A stretch of DNA of 41,234 nt from Aequoribacter sp003520285 (GTDB lineage: Bacteria; Pseudomonadota; Gammaproteobacteria; Pseudomonadales; Halieaceae), in contig CAXAAR010000010.1 in assembly GCA_963966765.1 (NCBI GenBank), positions 1-41,234 on the forward strand, in the 5' to 3' direction. Every line of letters begins with the position of its first letter. Position 1 is the stretch's first letter. The position numbers were made by a program, and so were the translations under genes. The notes under the pieces were generated by a model, which saw only the letters and a list, made by a program, of their open reading frames with translations, was not told where the DNA came from and ran no database searches. Below, piece by piece: positions 7,554 through 17,037 of the stretch.

Positions 7554-10130
7554 ATGGGCGACTTAGCAAAAGAAATATTTCCGGTCAATATCGAAGACGA
7601 GCTGAAGCAGTCTTACCTTGATTATGCGATGAGCGTCATCGTCGGTCGAGCTCTACCCGATGTGCGTGATGGTCTGAAACCCGTGCATCGCAGAGTGCTG
7701 TTCGCTATGAATGAGCTCTCGAACGACTGGAATAAAGCGTATAAAAAATCGGCTCGCGTGGTGGGTGATGTGATTGGTAAATACCATCCGCACGGTGACT
7801 CGGCTGTTTACGACACTATTGTTCGTATGGCGCAACCCTTTTCCCTGCGCTACATGTTGGTTGATGGTCAGGGCAATTTTGGTTCGGTAGACGGTGACTC
7901 TGCTGCAGCCATGCGTTACACCGAAATCAGAATGCGCAAAATTGCCCATGCGATGCTGGCGGATCTTGAAAAAGAAACCGTAGATTTTGTCGACAATTAC
8001 GACGGAACCGAGCAAATCCCAGCCGTTCTACCCGCCCGAATTCCCAACTTGTTGGTCAATGGCTCGTCCGGGATTGCAGTGGGCATGGCGACCAATATAC
8101 CCCCGCATAATATGCGCGAAGTCATTAGCGCTTGTATGGCATTGCTCAATAATCCTGACATGACAGTTGACGAATTAATGGAGCACATCCCTGGACCTGA
8201 TTTTCCAACGGGAGCCACCATCAGTGGTAGAGCCGGCATTGTGCAAGCTTATCGCACCGGCCGGGGGCGGATTTATGTGCGCGCCAAAGCCGAGGTTATT
8301 ACCGATGAGGTGAAGCACCGCGATACGATTATCATTCACGAAATTCCCTATCAGCTGAACAAGGCGCGGTTGATCGAACGTATCGCAGAGCTTGTGAAAG
8401 AGAAAAAAATCGAGGGAATATCGGAGCTTCGAGACGAGTCTGACAAAGATGGTCTTCGGGTTGTGATCGAGTTAAAGCGCGGCGAGATGGGTGATGTCGT
8501 GCTGAATAATTTGTACGCTCAAACACAGTTGCAGTCTGTGTTTGGCATCAACATGGTGGCACTCGAGAACGGTCAGCCTAAGGTAATGAATCTTAAGCAG
8601 ATCATTGATGCATTCTTGCGTCATCGCCGTGAAGTCGTTACCCGTCGAACTGTCTATTTGCTCCGGAAAGCGCGTGAGCGTGGGCATTTATTAGAGGGTT
8701 TAGCCATAGCGCTAGCCAATATCGACCCCATAATCACGCTCATCAAGAACTCACCGAGTCCGGCAGAAGCGCGCGCGGGATTACTGGCCCAAGTCTGGTC
8801 GCCAGGTGACGTAGTTGCCATGCTCGAGCAAGCAGGCGAAGATGCCTGCCGACCCGACGATTTAGGAGATGAGTTTGGCCTCCGCGATGGTGCGTACCGA
8901 CTGTCGCCCGCGCAGGCTCAGGCTATTCTCGAGTTGCGGCTGCATCGATTAACAGGTTTGGAGCATGAAAAACTGCTCAACGAGTATCAAGAGAAAATCA
9001 AGGAAATTGCGGACTACCTGCAGATCCTGGGTGACTCAGACCGTTTAAAGCAGGTCATTCGCGACGAGTTAGAGGAAGTCGTAACTGAGTTTGGTGACGA
9101 TCGTATTACCGAGATTGTTGACTCGCAGCACGATTTGTCAGTAGAGGATTTGATCACACCAGAAGAGCGAGTGGTCACTATCTCTCATGGTGGATATGCT
9201 AAAACGCAGCCGCTGTCAGATTATCAAGCGCAGCGCCGTGGCGGCATGGGTAAGAGTGCCACTGCGGTAAAAGACGAAGATTTTGTCGAGCATTTGCTGA
9301 TAGCTTCGACCCACTCGACGATTTTGTGCTTTACCAATTTGGGCAAGGTCTACTGGCTCAAGGTCTATCAGATACCGGTGGCTGGTCGTCAGTCACGCGG
9401 ACGCCCCATGGTTAATTTATTGCCACTCGATCCAGGTGAGCGCGTAACGTCGATACTGCCGGTCGCCGAGTATACCGCTGATCACTATATTTTCATGGCA
9501 ACTGCCAAGGGAATTGTGAAGAAAACCTCACTCGAGAGTTTTTCTCGCTCGCGTAAAGTCGGCTTGCGTGCCATTGAGTTGGCCGAAGGCGATCTGCTAG
9601 TCGGAACTGCAATTACCTCTGGCGATTGTGATGTCTTATTGGTGAGCAGCGCAGGGAAAGCAGTGCGTTTTGCTGAGCAGGATGTCAGAGAGATGGGGCG
9701 CACCGCACGGGGGGTTCGTGGGATTCGAATGGCTGAGGGTGATGAGATGATCGCCCTGATTATTCCCCAAGACGACAGCTATGTTCTGACGACCAGTGCC
9801 AAAGGTTATGGCAAGAAAACCCTTGCTACCGAGTTTCCTCGCAAGGGTCGTGGAACCAAGGGTGTGATTGCCATGGTTACCAGTGAACGCAACGGGGCTT
9901 TAGTGGGTGCGGTGCAGGTTGCTGATGCCGACGAGCTTATGCTGATTTCGAACCAAGGTACGATGGTGAGAACTCGGGTTGCTGAAATTTCCAGCTTAGG
10001 AAGAAATACGCAAGGCGTCAGAGTCATTCGTTTAAAAGATGGCGAGGAACTGGTCCGCATTGCTCAAATTGATGAGTCTGAAGAATTGTCTGCTGAAGGC
10101 GAGTCTGACGGCGTTACAGAAATCGAATAG
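7554..10130 (+). CDS. gyrA: DNA gyrase subunit A
   Basis: An 858-residue type IIA topoisomerase subunit that, with GyrB, introduces negative supercoils. The breakage-reunion domain fills about residues 1-520, with the catalytic tyrosine at Y122 in AMRYTEIRM. The quinolone-determining region reads HPHGDSAVYDT with Ser83 and Asp87, the susceptible-type residues in E. coli numbering, which fits without offset. The C-terminal beta-pinwheel begins near residue 530 and carries the gyrase-specific GyrA box as QRRGGMG, which distinguishes it from ParC. A short acidic tail ends the protein. The ATG at 7554 gives the family's usual N-terminus (EIFPVNIEDELKQSYLDYAM). serC follows after 21 bp, so gyrA heads a long supraoperon, as in Pseudomonas. 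Confidence 0.98.
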   Translation: MGDLAKEIFPVNIEDELKQSYLDYAMSVIVGRALPDVRDGLKPVHRRVLFAMNELSNDWNKAYKKSARVVGDVIGKYHPHGDSAVYDTIVRMAQPFSLRYMLVDGQGNFGSVDGDSAAAMRYTEIRMRKIAHAMLADLEKETVDFVDNYDGTEQIPAVLPARIPNLLVNGSSGIAVGMATNIPPHNMREVISACMALLNNPDMTVDELMEHIPGPDFPTGATISGRAGIVQAYRTGRGRIYVRAKAEVITDEVKHRDTIIIHEIPYQLNKARLIERIAELVKEKKIEGISELRDESDKDGLRVVIELKRGEMGDVVLNNLYAQTQLQSVFGINMVALENGQPKVMNLKQIIDAFLRHRREVVTRRTVYLLRKARERGHLLEGLAIALANIDPIITLIKNSPSPAEARAGLLAQVWSPGDVVAMLEQAGEDACRPDDLGDEFGLRDGAYRLSPAQAQAILELRLHRLTGLEHEKLLNEYQEKIKEIADYLQILGDSDRLKQVIRDELEEVVTEFGDDRITEIVDSQHDLSVEDLITPEERVVTISHGGYAKTQPLSDYQAQRRGGMGKSATAVKDEDFVEHLLIASTHSTILCFTNLGKVYWLKVYQIPVAGRQSRGRPMVNLLPLDPGERVTSILPVAEYTADHYIFMATAKGIVKKTSLESFSRSRKVGLRAIELAEGDLLVGTAITSGDCDVLLVSSAGKAVRFAEQDVREMGRTARGVRGIRMAEGDEMIALIIPQDDSYVLTTSAKGYGKKTLATEFPRKGRGTKGVIAMVTSERNGALVGAVQVADADELMLISNQGTMVRTRVAEISSLGRNTQGVRVIRLKDGEELVRIAQIDESEELSAEGESDGVTEIE

Positions 10131-10151
10131 GGGAGCCTAAGGGTAAAAGCA

Positions 10152-11231
10152 ATGTCGAGAGTGTTTAATTTTTGTGCTGGCCCAGCGGCTCTGCCGGAAT
10201 CTGTCTTGCAACAGGCGCAAACCGATCTAATAGACTGGCAGGGACGCGGTTTGTCGATCATGGAGATGAGTCACCGCAGCGACGAGATTGTTTCGATTGC
10301 GAATGCGGCCGAAGCCTCTCTACGTCGTTTGATGGGTATTCCTGAAAACTACGCGGTCCTGTTCTTGCAGGGTGGTGCAAGCCAGCAATTCGCGGCAGTG
10401 ACGTTGAATCTGGCCACCAGCGATACCCCTGTTGAATATGTCAATACTGGGCAATGGTCTAAGAAAGCGATCTCTGAAGCCAAGCGCTTCGCTCAAGTCA
10501 AAGTAGTGGCAAGCTCTGAAGATCAGAATTTCAGTTATGTCCCGGAGCACAGTGTTTGGGATCGGGCGGATGGCGCAGCTTATCTGCACATTTGCCCCAA
10601 CGAGACCATCGGCGGGGTCGCGTTTGCTGAGCTACCTCGGGGCGATGTGCCGATTGTGGCCGATATGTCCTCAATGATCTTGTCCGGGCCATTGAATGTG
10701 TCGGATTACGGTGTGATCTACGCTGGTGCTCAGAAGAATATTGGTCCTGCAGGTTTGACGGTTGTTATTGTTGACCGCAAGCTGTTGGGCAGAGCATCAG
10801 CTCAGTGCCCAGCCATGCTGAATTGGCAGATAGCGGCTGAGAACGACTCGATGTACAACACACCGCCTACTTTCGCGATTTACCTTGCCGGGTTGGTGTT
10901 TGAATGGTTAGAGCAGCTCGGTGGTCTTGACGCAATGGCTTCAATCAATCAGCGCAAGGCAGATAAACTCTATGCTTACATCGACCAGTCTGGTTTTTAC
11001 GCGAATCCGGTAGCCGTACCTAACCGGTCTCTTATGAATGTCCCATTTACCCTAGCAAATGCGGAGCTCGATAAGGCCTTTTTACAGGGTGCCGATGACG
11101 CTCGGCTGCTCAATTTAAAAGGGCATCGATCTGTTGGCGGAATGCGTGCCTCTATTTACAACGCAGTACCGGAAGCAGCAGTTGATGCGCTCATTGACTA
11201 CATGCGCGATTTTGCATCGCAGCACAGTTAG
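10152..11231 (+). CDS. serC: Phosphoserine aminotransferase
   Basis: A 359-residue class V aminotransferase making phosphoserine from 3-phosphohydroxypyruvate with glutamate. It also acts on the corresponding pyridoxine precursor. It opens VFNFCAGPAALPESVL. The PLP lysine is in YAGAQKNIGPAGLT, and the substrate-phosphate region reads LKGHRSVGGMRASIYNA. Length and all motifs match SerC of gammaproteobacteria. It lies between gyrA and pheA (3 bp gap), so serine and aromatic amino-acid genes are co-expressed, a conserved arrangement. No separate promoter was seen in the 21-bp gap after gyrA. Confidence 0.97.
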   Translation: MSRVFNFCAGPAALPESVLQQAQTDLIDWQGRGLSIMEMSHRSDEIVSIANAAEASLRRLMGIPENYAVLFLQGGASQQFAAVTLNLATSDTPVEYVNTGQWSKKAISEAKRFAQVKVVASSEDQNFSYVPEHSVWDRADGAAYLHICPNETIGGVAFAELPRGDVPIVADMSSMILSGPLNVSDYGVIYAGAQKNIGPAGLTVVIVDRKLLGRASAQCPAMLNWQIAAENDSMYNTPPTFAIYLAGLVFEWLEQLGGLDAMASINQRKADKLYAYIDQSGFYANPVAVPNRSLMNVPFTLANAELDKAFLQGADDARLLNLKGHRSVGGMRASIYNAVPEAAVDALIDYMRDFASQHS

Positions 11232-11234
11232 CCT

Positions 11235-12362
11235 ATGAGTGATTCCAAGCCAACCCCCGAACTGCTTGCTATTAGGGACGCCATCGACGCGCTCGATCAA
11301 GATATCCTCCGACTGATCAGTGAGCGTGCTCGATGCGCTCAACAGGTGGCAGAGATAAAAATGCAAGAGGTGCAATCGGCCTCAGTCCGTGGCGATGACA
11401 TACCAGAGCCACAATTTTATCGACCTGAACGGGAAGTCCAAGTATTGCTGCGTTTGAAAGAGCGCAACGAGGGTCCGCTAGCTGACGATACTATCGCCTA
11501 TATTTTCCGTGAGATCATGTCGGCGTGTTTGGCGCTAGAACGTCCTTTGCAGGTGGCCTATTTAGGGCCCGAGGGCACTTTTACACAGGCGGCGGCTCTG
11601 AAACACTTCGGGCACGCAGCGGTCTGTGTCTCTCAGGGCACCATTGATCGTGTCTTTGCCGAGGTCGAATCAGGCGTCTGTCATTACGGTATTGTGCCGG
11701 TAGAGAATTCAACCGAAGGAATGGTCAGTCACACGCTGGACAGCTTTATCGACACGCCATTGCACATTGTCGGCGAAGTCGAGATCCCGATTCACCACTA
11801 TTTATTGGCTTTGAAGGGCTCCGATCCCAGTAAGATCACCAAGATCATCGCGCATCAGCAGGCCTTAGCGCAGTGCCGGAACTGGCTTAATCATCACTGG
11901 CCACACGTTGAGTGGCAGGCGGTAGCGAGTAACGGTGAGGCGGCTAAGCGCGCAGCGAAAGAACCCGGTGTTGCTGCCATTGCTGGGGAGGCCGCGGCTG
12001 ATTTCTATGGGCTTGAGAAGCTGGCTCAACGTATCGAAGATAATCCCGATAACACCACTCGGTTCTTGGTTATTGGACGTGACGAGGTGCCTCCAAGCGG
12101 GCACGACAAGACCTCGCTGGTGGTTTCGTCCCGCAATAAACCCGGTGCACTGCTCGGTTTGCTAGAGCCCTTCCGGCGCGAGGGCATCAGTTTGACCCGC
12201 ATCGATACTCGGCCGTCTAAAACTGAAAAGTGGGCATATGTTTTCTTCATCGAATTCGAAGGGCATTGCCAAGATGCTCGCGTTGCGGCCATCCTGTCCG
12301 AGCTTGAGGAGCAATCGATTCTGATTAAAGTCATTGGCTCCTATCCCAGAGCAGTGCTGTAA
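11235..12362 (+). CDS. pheA: Bifunctional chorismate mutase / prephenate dehydratase
   Basis: A 375-residue P-protein. An AroQ-type chorismate mutase helix bundle occupies about residues 8-100 (IRDAIDALDQDILRLISERA). The prephenate dehydratase domain runs from about 108 to 285 (VAYLGPEGTFTQAA, PVENSTEGMVSHTLD, NTTRFLVIG). A C-terminal ACT domain (about 295-370; SRNKPGALLGLLEPF, then ESRP replaced by IDTRPSKTEKW) gives phenylalanine feedback inhibition in the family. It converts chorismate to phenylpyruvate. An insertion between residues 47 and 60 of the mutase domain (around VRGDDIPEPQFY) is typical of pseudomonad-type P-proteins. The stop overlaps the tyrA start by one base. Confidence 0.96.
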   Translation: MSDSKPTPELLAIRDAIDALDQDILRLISERARCAQQVAEIKMQEVQSASVRGDDIPEPQFYRPEREVQVLLRLKERNEGPLADDTIAYIFREIMSACLALERPLQVAYLGPEGTFTQAAALKHFGHAAVCVSQGTIDRVFAEVESGVCHYGIVPVENSTEGMVSHTLDSFIDTPLHIVGEVEIPIHHYLLALKGSDPSKITKIIAHQQALAQCRNWLNHHWPHVEWQAVASNGEAAKRAAKEPGVAAIAGEAAADFYGLEKLAQRIEDNPDNTTRFLVIGRDEVPPSGHDKTSLVVSSRNKPGALLGLLEPFRREGISLTRIDTRPSKTEKWAYVFFIEFEGHCQDARVAAILSELEEQSILIKVIGSYPRAVL

Positions 12363-13252
12363 TGCGGCTTGGTATTTTGGGGCTCGGTTTGATCGGCGCG
12401 TCATTGGCGAAAGCGGTGCGACCGAGTCAACTGTACTCTGAAATCGTGGGATACGGGCATCGACAGACAACCGTTCAAACGGCCTTAGAGCAGGGTATTA
12501 TTGATCGGGCAGTGTCTTCCGCTGCCGAGCTTGTATCCCAGTGTGACCTTGTTTTAATCGCTACTCCGACACTCCTGGCGGAGCAGCAACTGGTCGAGTT
12601 GATCGGCCATGCCAATCAGCTTGAGCGCCCGCCCGTGTTAACGGATGCCGCGTCTGTCAAAGGCAATCTCTGGCGCGCGATCGATGCCCTGGAGCTGCCC
12701 CAGTGGCCGAGCTTTGTGGTGCTGGGACACCCTATTGCAGGCTCTGAGAAGTCAGGGGTGCATGCGGCTCGGGCCGATTTATTTGATCGTCATAGAGTTA
12801 TCCTCACACCTCAATCCAGTACTGATCCAACCGCTATTGCGGTGGTTACTGAGCTTTGGGAGGCGGCGGGCGCCGAGGTTATGACTATGTCAGTTCAACT
12901 ACACGATCAAGTGCTGGCGGCCACAAGCCATCTGCCACATATGCTCGCGTATGCGTTGGTAGAGACCTTAGCGACCAGTGATCTGGCCGATGATATTTTT
13001 CAGTTCGCGGCAGGTGGATTTCGGGATTTTACCCGCATTGCGTCGAGTGATCCGGTTATGTGGCGGGATATCGCCCTCGCGAATCGCACCGAGTTGCTGC
13101 TGGCACTGGATCAGTTTAGCGCTGGGGTCCAGCGGCTGCGAACTGCGATAGAAGCCGAGGATACGCCGACGATGACGGCTATTTTTGAACGGGCAAAGGG
13201 GTCTCGAGATGACCTGCTGAGTAAGCTCGATCGATCTTCACAACAGGATTAA
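12362..13252 (+). CDS. tyrA: Prephenate (or arogenate) dehydrogenase
   Basis: A 296-residue TyrA. The Rossmann motif GILGLGLIGASLA opens the protein, followed by LIATPT, the substrate-site HPIAGSEKSG and the SHLPHMLAYAL segment with the catalytic-region histidine. It oxidatively decarboxylates prephenate (or arogenate) toward tyrosine. Cofactor and substrate preference cannot be read with certainty. In many pseudomonads TyrA is fused to AroA. Here a TAA at 13250-13252 and a new ATG at 13257 keep them separate. The ATG overlaps the pheA stop (TAATG), implying translational coupling. No hisC2-type aminotransferase lies between pheA and tyrA, so the aromatic transamination step must be encoded elsewhere. 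Confidence 0.93.
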   Translation: MRLGILGLGLIGASLAKAVRPSQLYSEIVGYGHRQTTVQTALEQGIIDRAVSSAAELVSQCDLVLIATPTLLAEQQLVELIGHANQLERPPVLTDAASVKGNLWRAIDALELPQWPSFVVLGHPIAGSEKSGVHAARADLFDRHRVILTPQSSTDPTAIAVVTELWEAAGAEVMTMSVQLHDQVLAATSHLPHMLAYALVETLATSDLADDIFQFAAGGFRDFTRIASSDPVMWRDIALANRTELLLALDQFSAGVQRLRTAIEAEDTPTMTAIFERAKGSRDDLLSKLDRSSQQD

Positions 13253-13256
13253 TGCT

Positions 13257-14567
13257 ATGAAATTCCAATGTTTGCCCGGAGGCTCGATCGTTGGCGAGGC
13301 GAGAGTTGCGGGTGATAAGTCAATTTCTCATCGATCCATCATGTTGGCATCGATCGCGGAAGGCACGTCGCTGATCACTGGCTTTTTAGAAGGTGAGGAT
13401 GCCCTCGCAACCGTATCAGCCTTTCGAGCTATGGGGGTCGAAATCGACGGTCCAAATGATGGCGAGGTCCGCGTTCACGGAGTCGGTCTGCGCGGACTCA
13501 AGAGTCCCACGATCCCTCTTGATATGGGCAATTCCGGAACCAGCATGCGCCTCATCAGTGGTATCATCGCTGGCGCAGGACTAGAGGCAACCCTCACCGG
13601 TGATAGCTCTCTTTGCGGACGACCGATGGGTCGTGTCATTGATCCACTGACATTGATGGGAGCGCGAATAAGTAGCGAAGCGGGGAGCAAGCCGCCATTG
13701 CACATTGCCGGAGGGCAATCGTTGAAAGGCTTGGATTACGCACTACCCATGGCGAGTGCCCAGGTGAAATCGTGCGTCTTGTTGGCTGGTTTATGGGCAG
13801 ATGGTATTACCTCTACCACTGAGCCTGCGCCAACCCGAGATCACACTGAACGCATGTTAGAGGGGTTCGGATACCCCCTCACACGCAGTGGTAATAGGGT
13901 GACAGTCGAGGGTGGAGGGCGATTGTCAGCGGCGCATATTGAAGTTCCGGCCGACATTTCGTCAGCGACTTTCTTCATGGTGGCAGCCTCTATTGCACCC
14001 GGCTCGGACGTGCATTTAACGCATGTTGGGGTTAACCCGACACGCATTGGCGCGATTAACGTGTTGCGCATGATGGGTGCGGATATTCGGATGTCAAATG
14101 AGCGCGTAGTGGGTGGCGAGCCCGTAGCAGATATTCGAGTCAAGTATGCGCCACTCCAAGGTATTACTATTCCGCTCGATCAGGTCCCTCTTGCCATCGA
14201 TGAGTTTCCCGCCCTATTTGTAGCGGCGGCCTGTGCACAAGGTACGACGACACTCAGGGGCGCTGAAGAGTTGAGGGTGAAGGAAAGCGACCGCATTGCC
14301 AGTATGGCAGAGGGCCTCACAACGCTCGGTATTACGAATACAATTTTAGAAGATGGCATCATCATCGAAGGCGGACGTATCGGTGGCGGAGTGATTCGGA
14401 CCCATCATGATCACCGCATCGCGATGAGCTTTGCTATTGCCGCACTCCGAGCCGAAGCGCCGATTCATATTTTGGATTGCGATGCGGTCGCCACGTCTTT
14501 CCCTAACTTTGATGCGATCGCACGAGGTCTTGGTTTGCAGATCACCACATCAGATAACGAGACATGA
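13257..14567 (+). CDS. aroA: 5-enolpyruvylshikimate-3-phosphate synthase
   Basis: A 436-residue EPSP synthase joining shikimate-3-phosphate and phosphoenolpyruvate, the sixth step of the shikimate pathway. Key motifs: GDKSISHRSIMLASIAEG (S3P and PEP binding), LDMGNSGTSMRLISG, GDSSLCGRPMGRVIDPL, PAPTRDHTERML, ELRVKESDRI and DHRIAMSFAIA. The NSGTS motif lacks the Gly-to-Ala change at its neighbouring Gly-Asn-Ala-Gly-Thr equivalent and reads MGNSGTS, the pattern of the class II (CP4/Gram-positive-like) enzymes, which in known members tolerate glyphosate. The tolerance is inference. It overlaps cmk by ATGA and follows tyrA by 4 bp. Confidence 0.97.
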   Translation: MKFQCLPGGSIVGEARVAGDKSISHRSIMLASIAEGTSLITGFLEGEDALATVSAFRAMGVEIDGPNDGEVRVHGVGLRGLKSPTIPLDMGNSGTSMRLISGIIAGAGLEATLTGDSSLCGRPMGRVIDPLTLMGARISSEAGSKPPLHIAGGQSLKGLDYALPMASAQVKSCVLLAGLWADGITSTTEPAPTRDHTERMLEGFGYPLTRSGNRVTVEGGGRLSAAHIEVPADISSATFFMVAASIAPGSDVHLTHVGVNPTRIGAINVLRMMGADIRMSNERVVGGEPVADIRVKYAPLQGITIPLDQVPLAIDEFPALFVAAACAQGTTTLRGAEELRVKESDRIASMAEGLTTLGITNTILEDGIIIEGGRIGGGVIRTHHDHRIAMSFAIAALRAEAPIHILDCDAVATSFPNFDAIARGLGLQITTSDNET

Positions 14568-15229
14568 TCCCGGTTCTCACCATCGATGGCCCCAGCGGCG
14601 CCGGTAAAGGAACAGTTGCGAAAGCGGTAGCGGTTGCTCTAGGCTGGCACTTGCTCGATTCCGGTGCGCTGTACCGGTTAACAGCCCTCGCCGGTATCGA
14701 TCGGCAGTATGACTTGAATGATGCAGAACTCATGGGCGAATGCGCGGCGTCACTGGCTGTCCAGTTTCTGGTGCGTGACGACGCTCTAGTGATTTATCTT
14801 GATGGGCTCGATGTCACCCAAAGAGTACGCAGTGAAGAGGCAGGTATGGGGGCCTCGACGGTCGGTGCACTGCCCTCAGTCCGAGCCGCTTTATTAGAGA
14901 GGCAGCGAACCTTCAGAAGGGCACCCGGTTTAGTTGCAGATGGTCGAGATATGGGTACAGTCGTTTTTCCTGATGCCCAAATCAAAGTTTTCTTAACTGC
15001 GAGTCCTGAGGCGCGGGCGCTCAGACGGCAGAAACAGTTGATACAGATGGGCGAAAGTGTTAGTCTGCCGCGCCTTTTGGAAGACATTCGTGTACGCGAT
15101 CTGCGCGACAGTGAGCGGGCGGCATCGCCACTTAAAGCAGCCGATGATGCGATTATGTTGGACAGCACGCAGATGTCGATTGAACAGGTCGTCGCAGCGG
15201 TGCTTGGGGCGGTAGAGACGAGAAGTTAA
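14564..15229 (+). CDS. cmk: Cytidylate kinase
   Basis: A 221-residue (d)CMP kinase of nucleotide metabolism. The P-loop is IDGPSGAGKGTVAKAVA at residues 6-22. LDSGALYRLTALA and the catalytic VADGRDMGTVVFPDA follow, then RRQKQL and RDLRDSERAASPL in the lid. The start lies inside the aroA stop (ATGA). rpsA follows after 117 bp. The cmk-rpsA pair is one of the most conserved in gammaproteobacteria and confirms the call. Confidence 0.97.
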   Translation: MIPVLTIDGPSGAGKGTVAKAVAVALGWHLLDSGALYRLTALAGIDRQYDLNDAELMGECAASLAVQFLVRDDALVIYLDGLDVTQRVRSEEAGMGASTVGALPSVRAALLERQRTFRRAPGLVADGRDMGTVVFPDAQIKVFLTASPEARALRRQKQLIQMGESVSLPRLLEDIRVRDLRDSERAASPLKAADDAIMLDSTQMSIEQVVAAVLGAVETRS

Positions 15230-15346
15230 ACAAGCGGAGCGTTAAGGCCTTACCAGCGTCGGCCTAACACTTCATTATTAATAACCCGTGTGGGCTGGAG
15301 CGCGGAGACGAGTTGTTACAACTCATAACACCATAGGTATAAACGC
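15230..15346 (+). promoter_or_regulatory. rpsA leader with hairpins
   Basis: The 117-bp gap holds a perfect 6-bp inverted repeat GAGTTG-TTA-CAACTC at 15310-15324 and a longer imperfect one (GTTAAGGCC with GGCCTAAC, about 15241-15281). The rpsA ATG has only a weak AGG upstream. In E. coli the S1 leader folds into hairpins, lacks a good ribosome binding site and mediates S1 autoregulation. The same type of control is likely here. No convincing promoter hexamers were found in the gap. Confidence 0.5.
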
Positions 15347-17023
15347 ATGAGCGAAAATTTCGCCGAATTATTTGAAGAAAGTCTAAAAACCGTTGATATG
15401 GAACCCGGTTCAATTGTGACCGGTGTTGTTATCGATATCGATAACGAATGGGTCACAGTGCACGCCGGCTTAAAGTCTGAAGGCGTGATCCCCATGTCGC
15501 AGTTTGTTGATGCTAACGGTCAATGTACGCTGTCGATTGGCGACGAAGTGCAAGTGGCCCTTGAAACTGTTGAAGATGGATTTGGCGAAACAAAACTGTC
15601 TCGTGAAAAAGCCAAGCGCGCAGAGTCATGGACAGAGCTCGAAGCTGCTCATGAAGGCGATCAAGTGGTTAAAGGTATTATTAACGGTAAGGTCAAAGGT
15701 GGCTTTACTGTCGACATCAACACCATCAGAGCCTTTTTACCGGGTTCGTTGGTCGATGTCCGCCCCATTCGTGAAACGCTTCACCTAGAGGGCAAAGAAC
15801 TAGAGTTTAAAGTGATCAAGCTGGACCAGAAGCGCAACAACGTGGTGGTTTCTAGACGCGCGGTGATGGAAGCAGCCAACAGTGTTGAGCGTGATGCACT
15901 CCTTGAGAATCTGCAGGAAGGCATGTCAGTGAAGGGCGTGGTTAAGAATTTAACCGACTACGGCGCGTTCGTTGACTTGGGCGGTGTCGATGGTCTGCTC
16001 CACATCACCGATATGGCTTGGAAGCGTATCAAGCACCCTTCAGAGATCGTTGAAGTAGGTCAAGAGATTGACGTGAAGGTACTTAAGTTTGATCGTGAGC
16101 GCAACCGAGTGAGCTTAGGCTTGAAGCAGTTGGGCGAAGATCCATGGGTGGAAATCAAAGCGCGTTATCCGGAAAATGCTCGGGTAAGTGCAACCATCAC
16201 CAACTTGACTGATTACGGCTGCTTTGCTGAACTCGAAGAGGGTGTAGAAGGTCTGGTTCACGTATCAGAAATGGATTGGACGAATAAGAATGTTCACCCA
16301 TCGAAGATCGTGCAGCTGGGTGATCAAGTTGAAGTGATGATTTTGGACATCGACGAGGAGCGTCGTCGTATTTCATTAGGCATCAAGCAGTGCCAGCAGA
16401 ATCCTTGGGATGCGTTTGCAGCTCAATACAGCAAGGGCGATAAGATTTCGGGTGGCATTAAGTCCATCACTGATTTTGGTATCTTTATCGGTCTGGAAGG
16501 CAATATTGATGGTTTGGTTCACTTGTCTGATATCAGCTGGAATGAAACTGGTGAAGAAGCCGTCCGAAACTACAAGAAAGGCGACGAGATCGAAACTGTC
16601 ATTCTGTCGATAGATCCAGAGCGCGAGCGCATTTCTTTGGGCATCAAGCAGCTTGAGAACGATCCATTCTCAAACTATGCCTCAGAGAACGATCGTGGAT
16701 CGATCGTGACTGGTATTGTGACTGAAGTCGATGCTAAGGCAGTTATCGTGACTCTGGCTGAAGAAGTCGAGGGTGTGTTAAAGGCCGCAGACATCAGCCG
16801 TGAGCGCGTTGAAGATGCTCGTAGTGTCTACAAAGAGGGTGACACCGTAGAAGCTAAGATTATCGCGCTGGATCGGAAAAACCGTACCATTGCGTTATCG
16901 GTCAAGGCGAAGGACTACGAAGATGAGCAAGATGCGGTTAAATCTCTGAAAGACCAAGAGGTGGCATCATCGTCTCCGGGTACTATCGGCGATTTGATTA
17001 AGGCACAAATGCAGGATCAGTAG
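15347..17023 (+). CDS. rpsA: 30S ribosomal protein S1
   Basis: A 558-residue S1 with six OB-fold S1 repeats, at about residues 20-86, 105-171, 190-260, 277-347, 364-434 and 450-520. The central repeats show the motif pattern LTDYGAFVDLGGVDGLLHIT or a variant (LTDYGCFAELEEGVEGLVHV, ITDFGIFIGLEGNIDGLVHL). Repeats 1-2 bind the ribosome, and the later ones hold mRNA near the start site. The N-terminus (MSENFAELFEESL) and length match E. coli (557). The acidic residues expected of S1 and a short disordered tail are present. A strong terminator 15 bp after the stop ends the transcript here. Confidence 0.98.
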   Translation: MSENFAELFEESLKTVDMEPGSIVTGVVIDIDNEWVTVHAGLKSEGVIPMSQFVDANGQCTLSIGDEVQVALETVEDGFGETKLSREKAKRAESWTELEAAHEGDQVVKGIINGKVKGGFTVDINTIRAFLPGSLVDVRPIRETLHLEGKELEFKVIKLDQKRNNVVVSRRAVMEAANSVERDALLENLQEGMSVKGVVKNLTDYGAFVDLGGVDGLLHITDMAWKRIKHPSEIVEVGQEIDVKVLKFDRERNRVSLGLKQLGEDPWVEIKARYPENARVSATITNLTDYGCFAELEEGVEGLVHVSEMDWTNKNVHPSKIVQLGDQVEVMILDIDEERRRISLGIKQCQQNPWDAFAAQYSKGDKISGGIKSITDFGIFIGLEGNIDGLVHLSDISWNETGEEAVRNYKKGDEIETVILSIDPERERISLGIKQLENDPFSNYASENDRGSIVTGIVTEVDAKAVIVTLAEEVEGVLKAADISRERVEDARSVYKEGDTVEAKIIALDRKNRTIALSVKAKDYEDEQDAVKSLKDQEVASSSPGTIGDLIKAQMQDQ

Positions 17024-17037
17024 ATCTTCAGGTAGTA

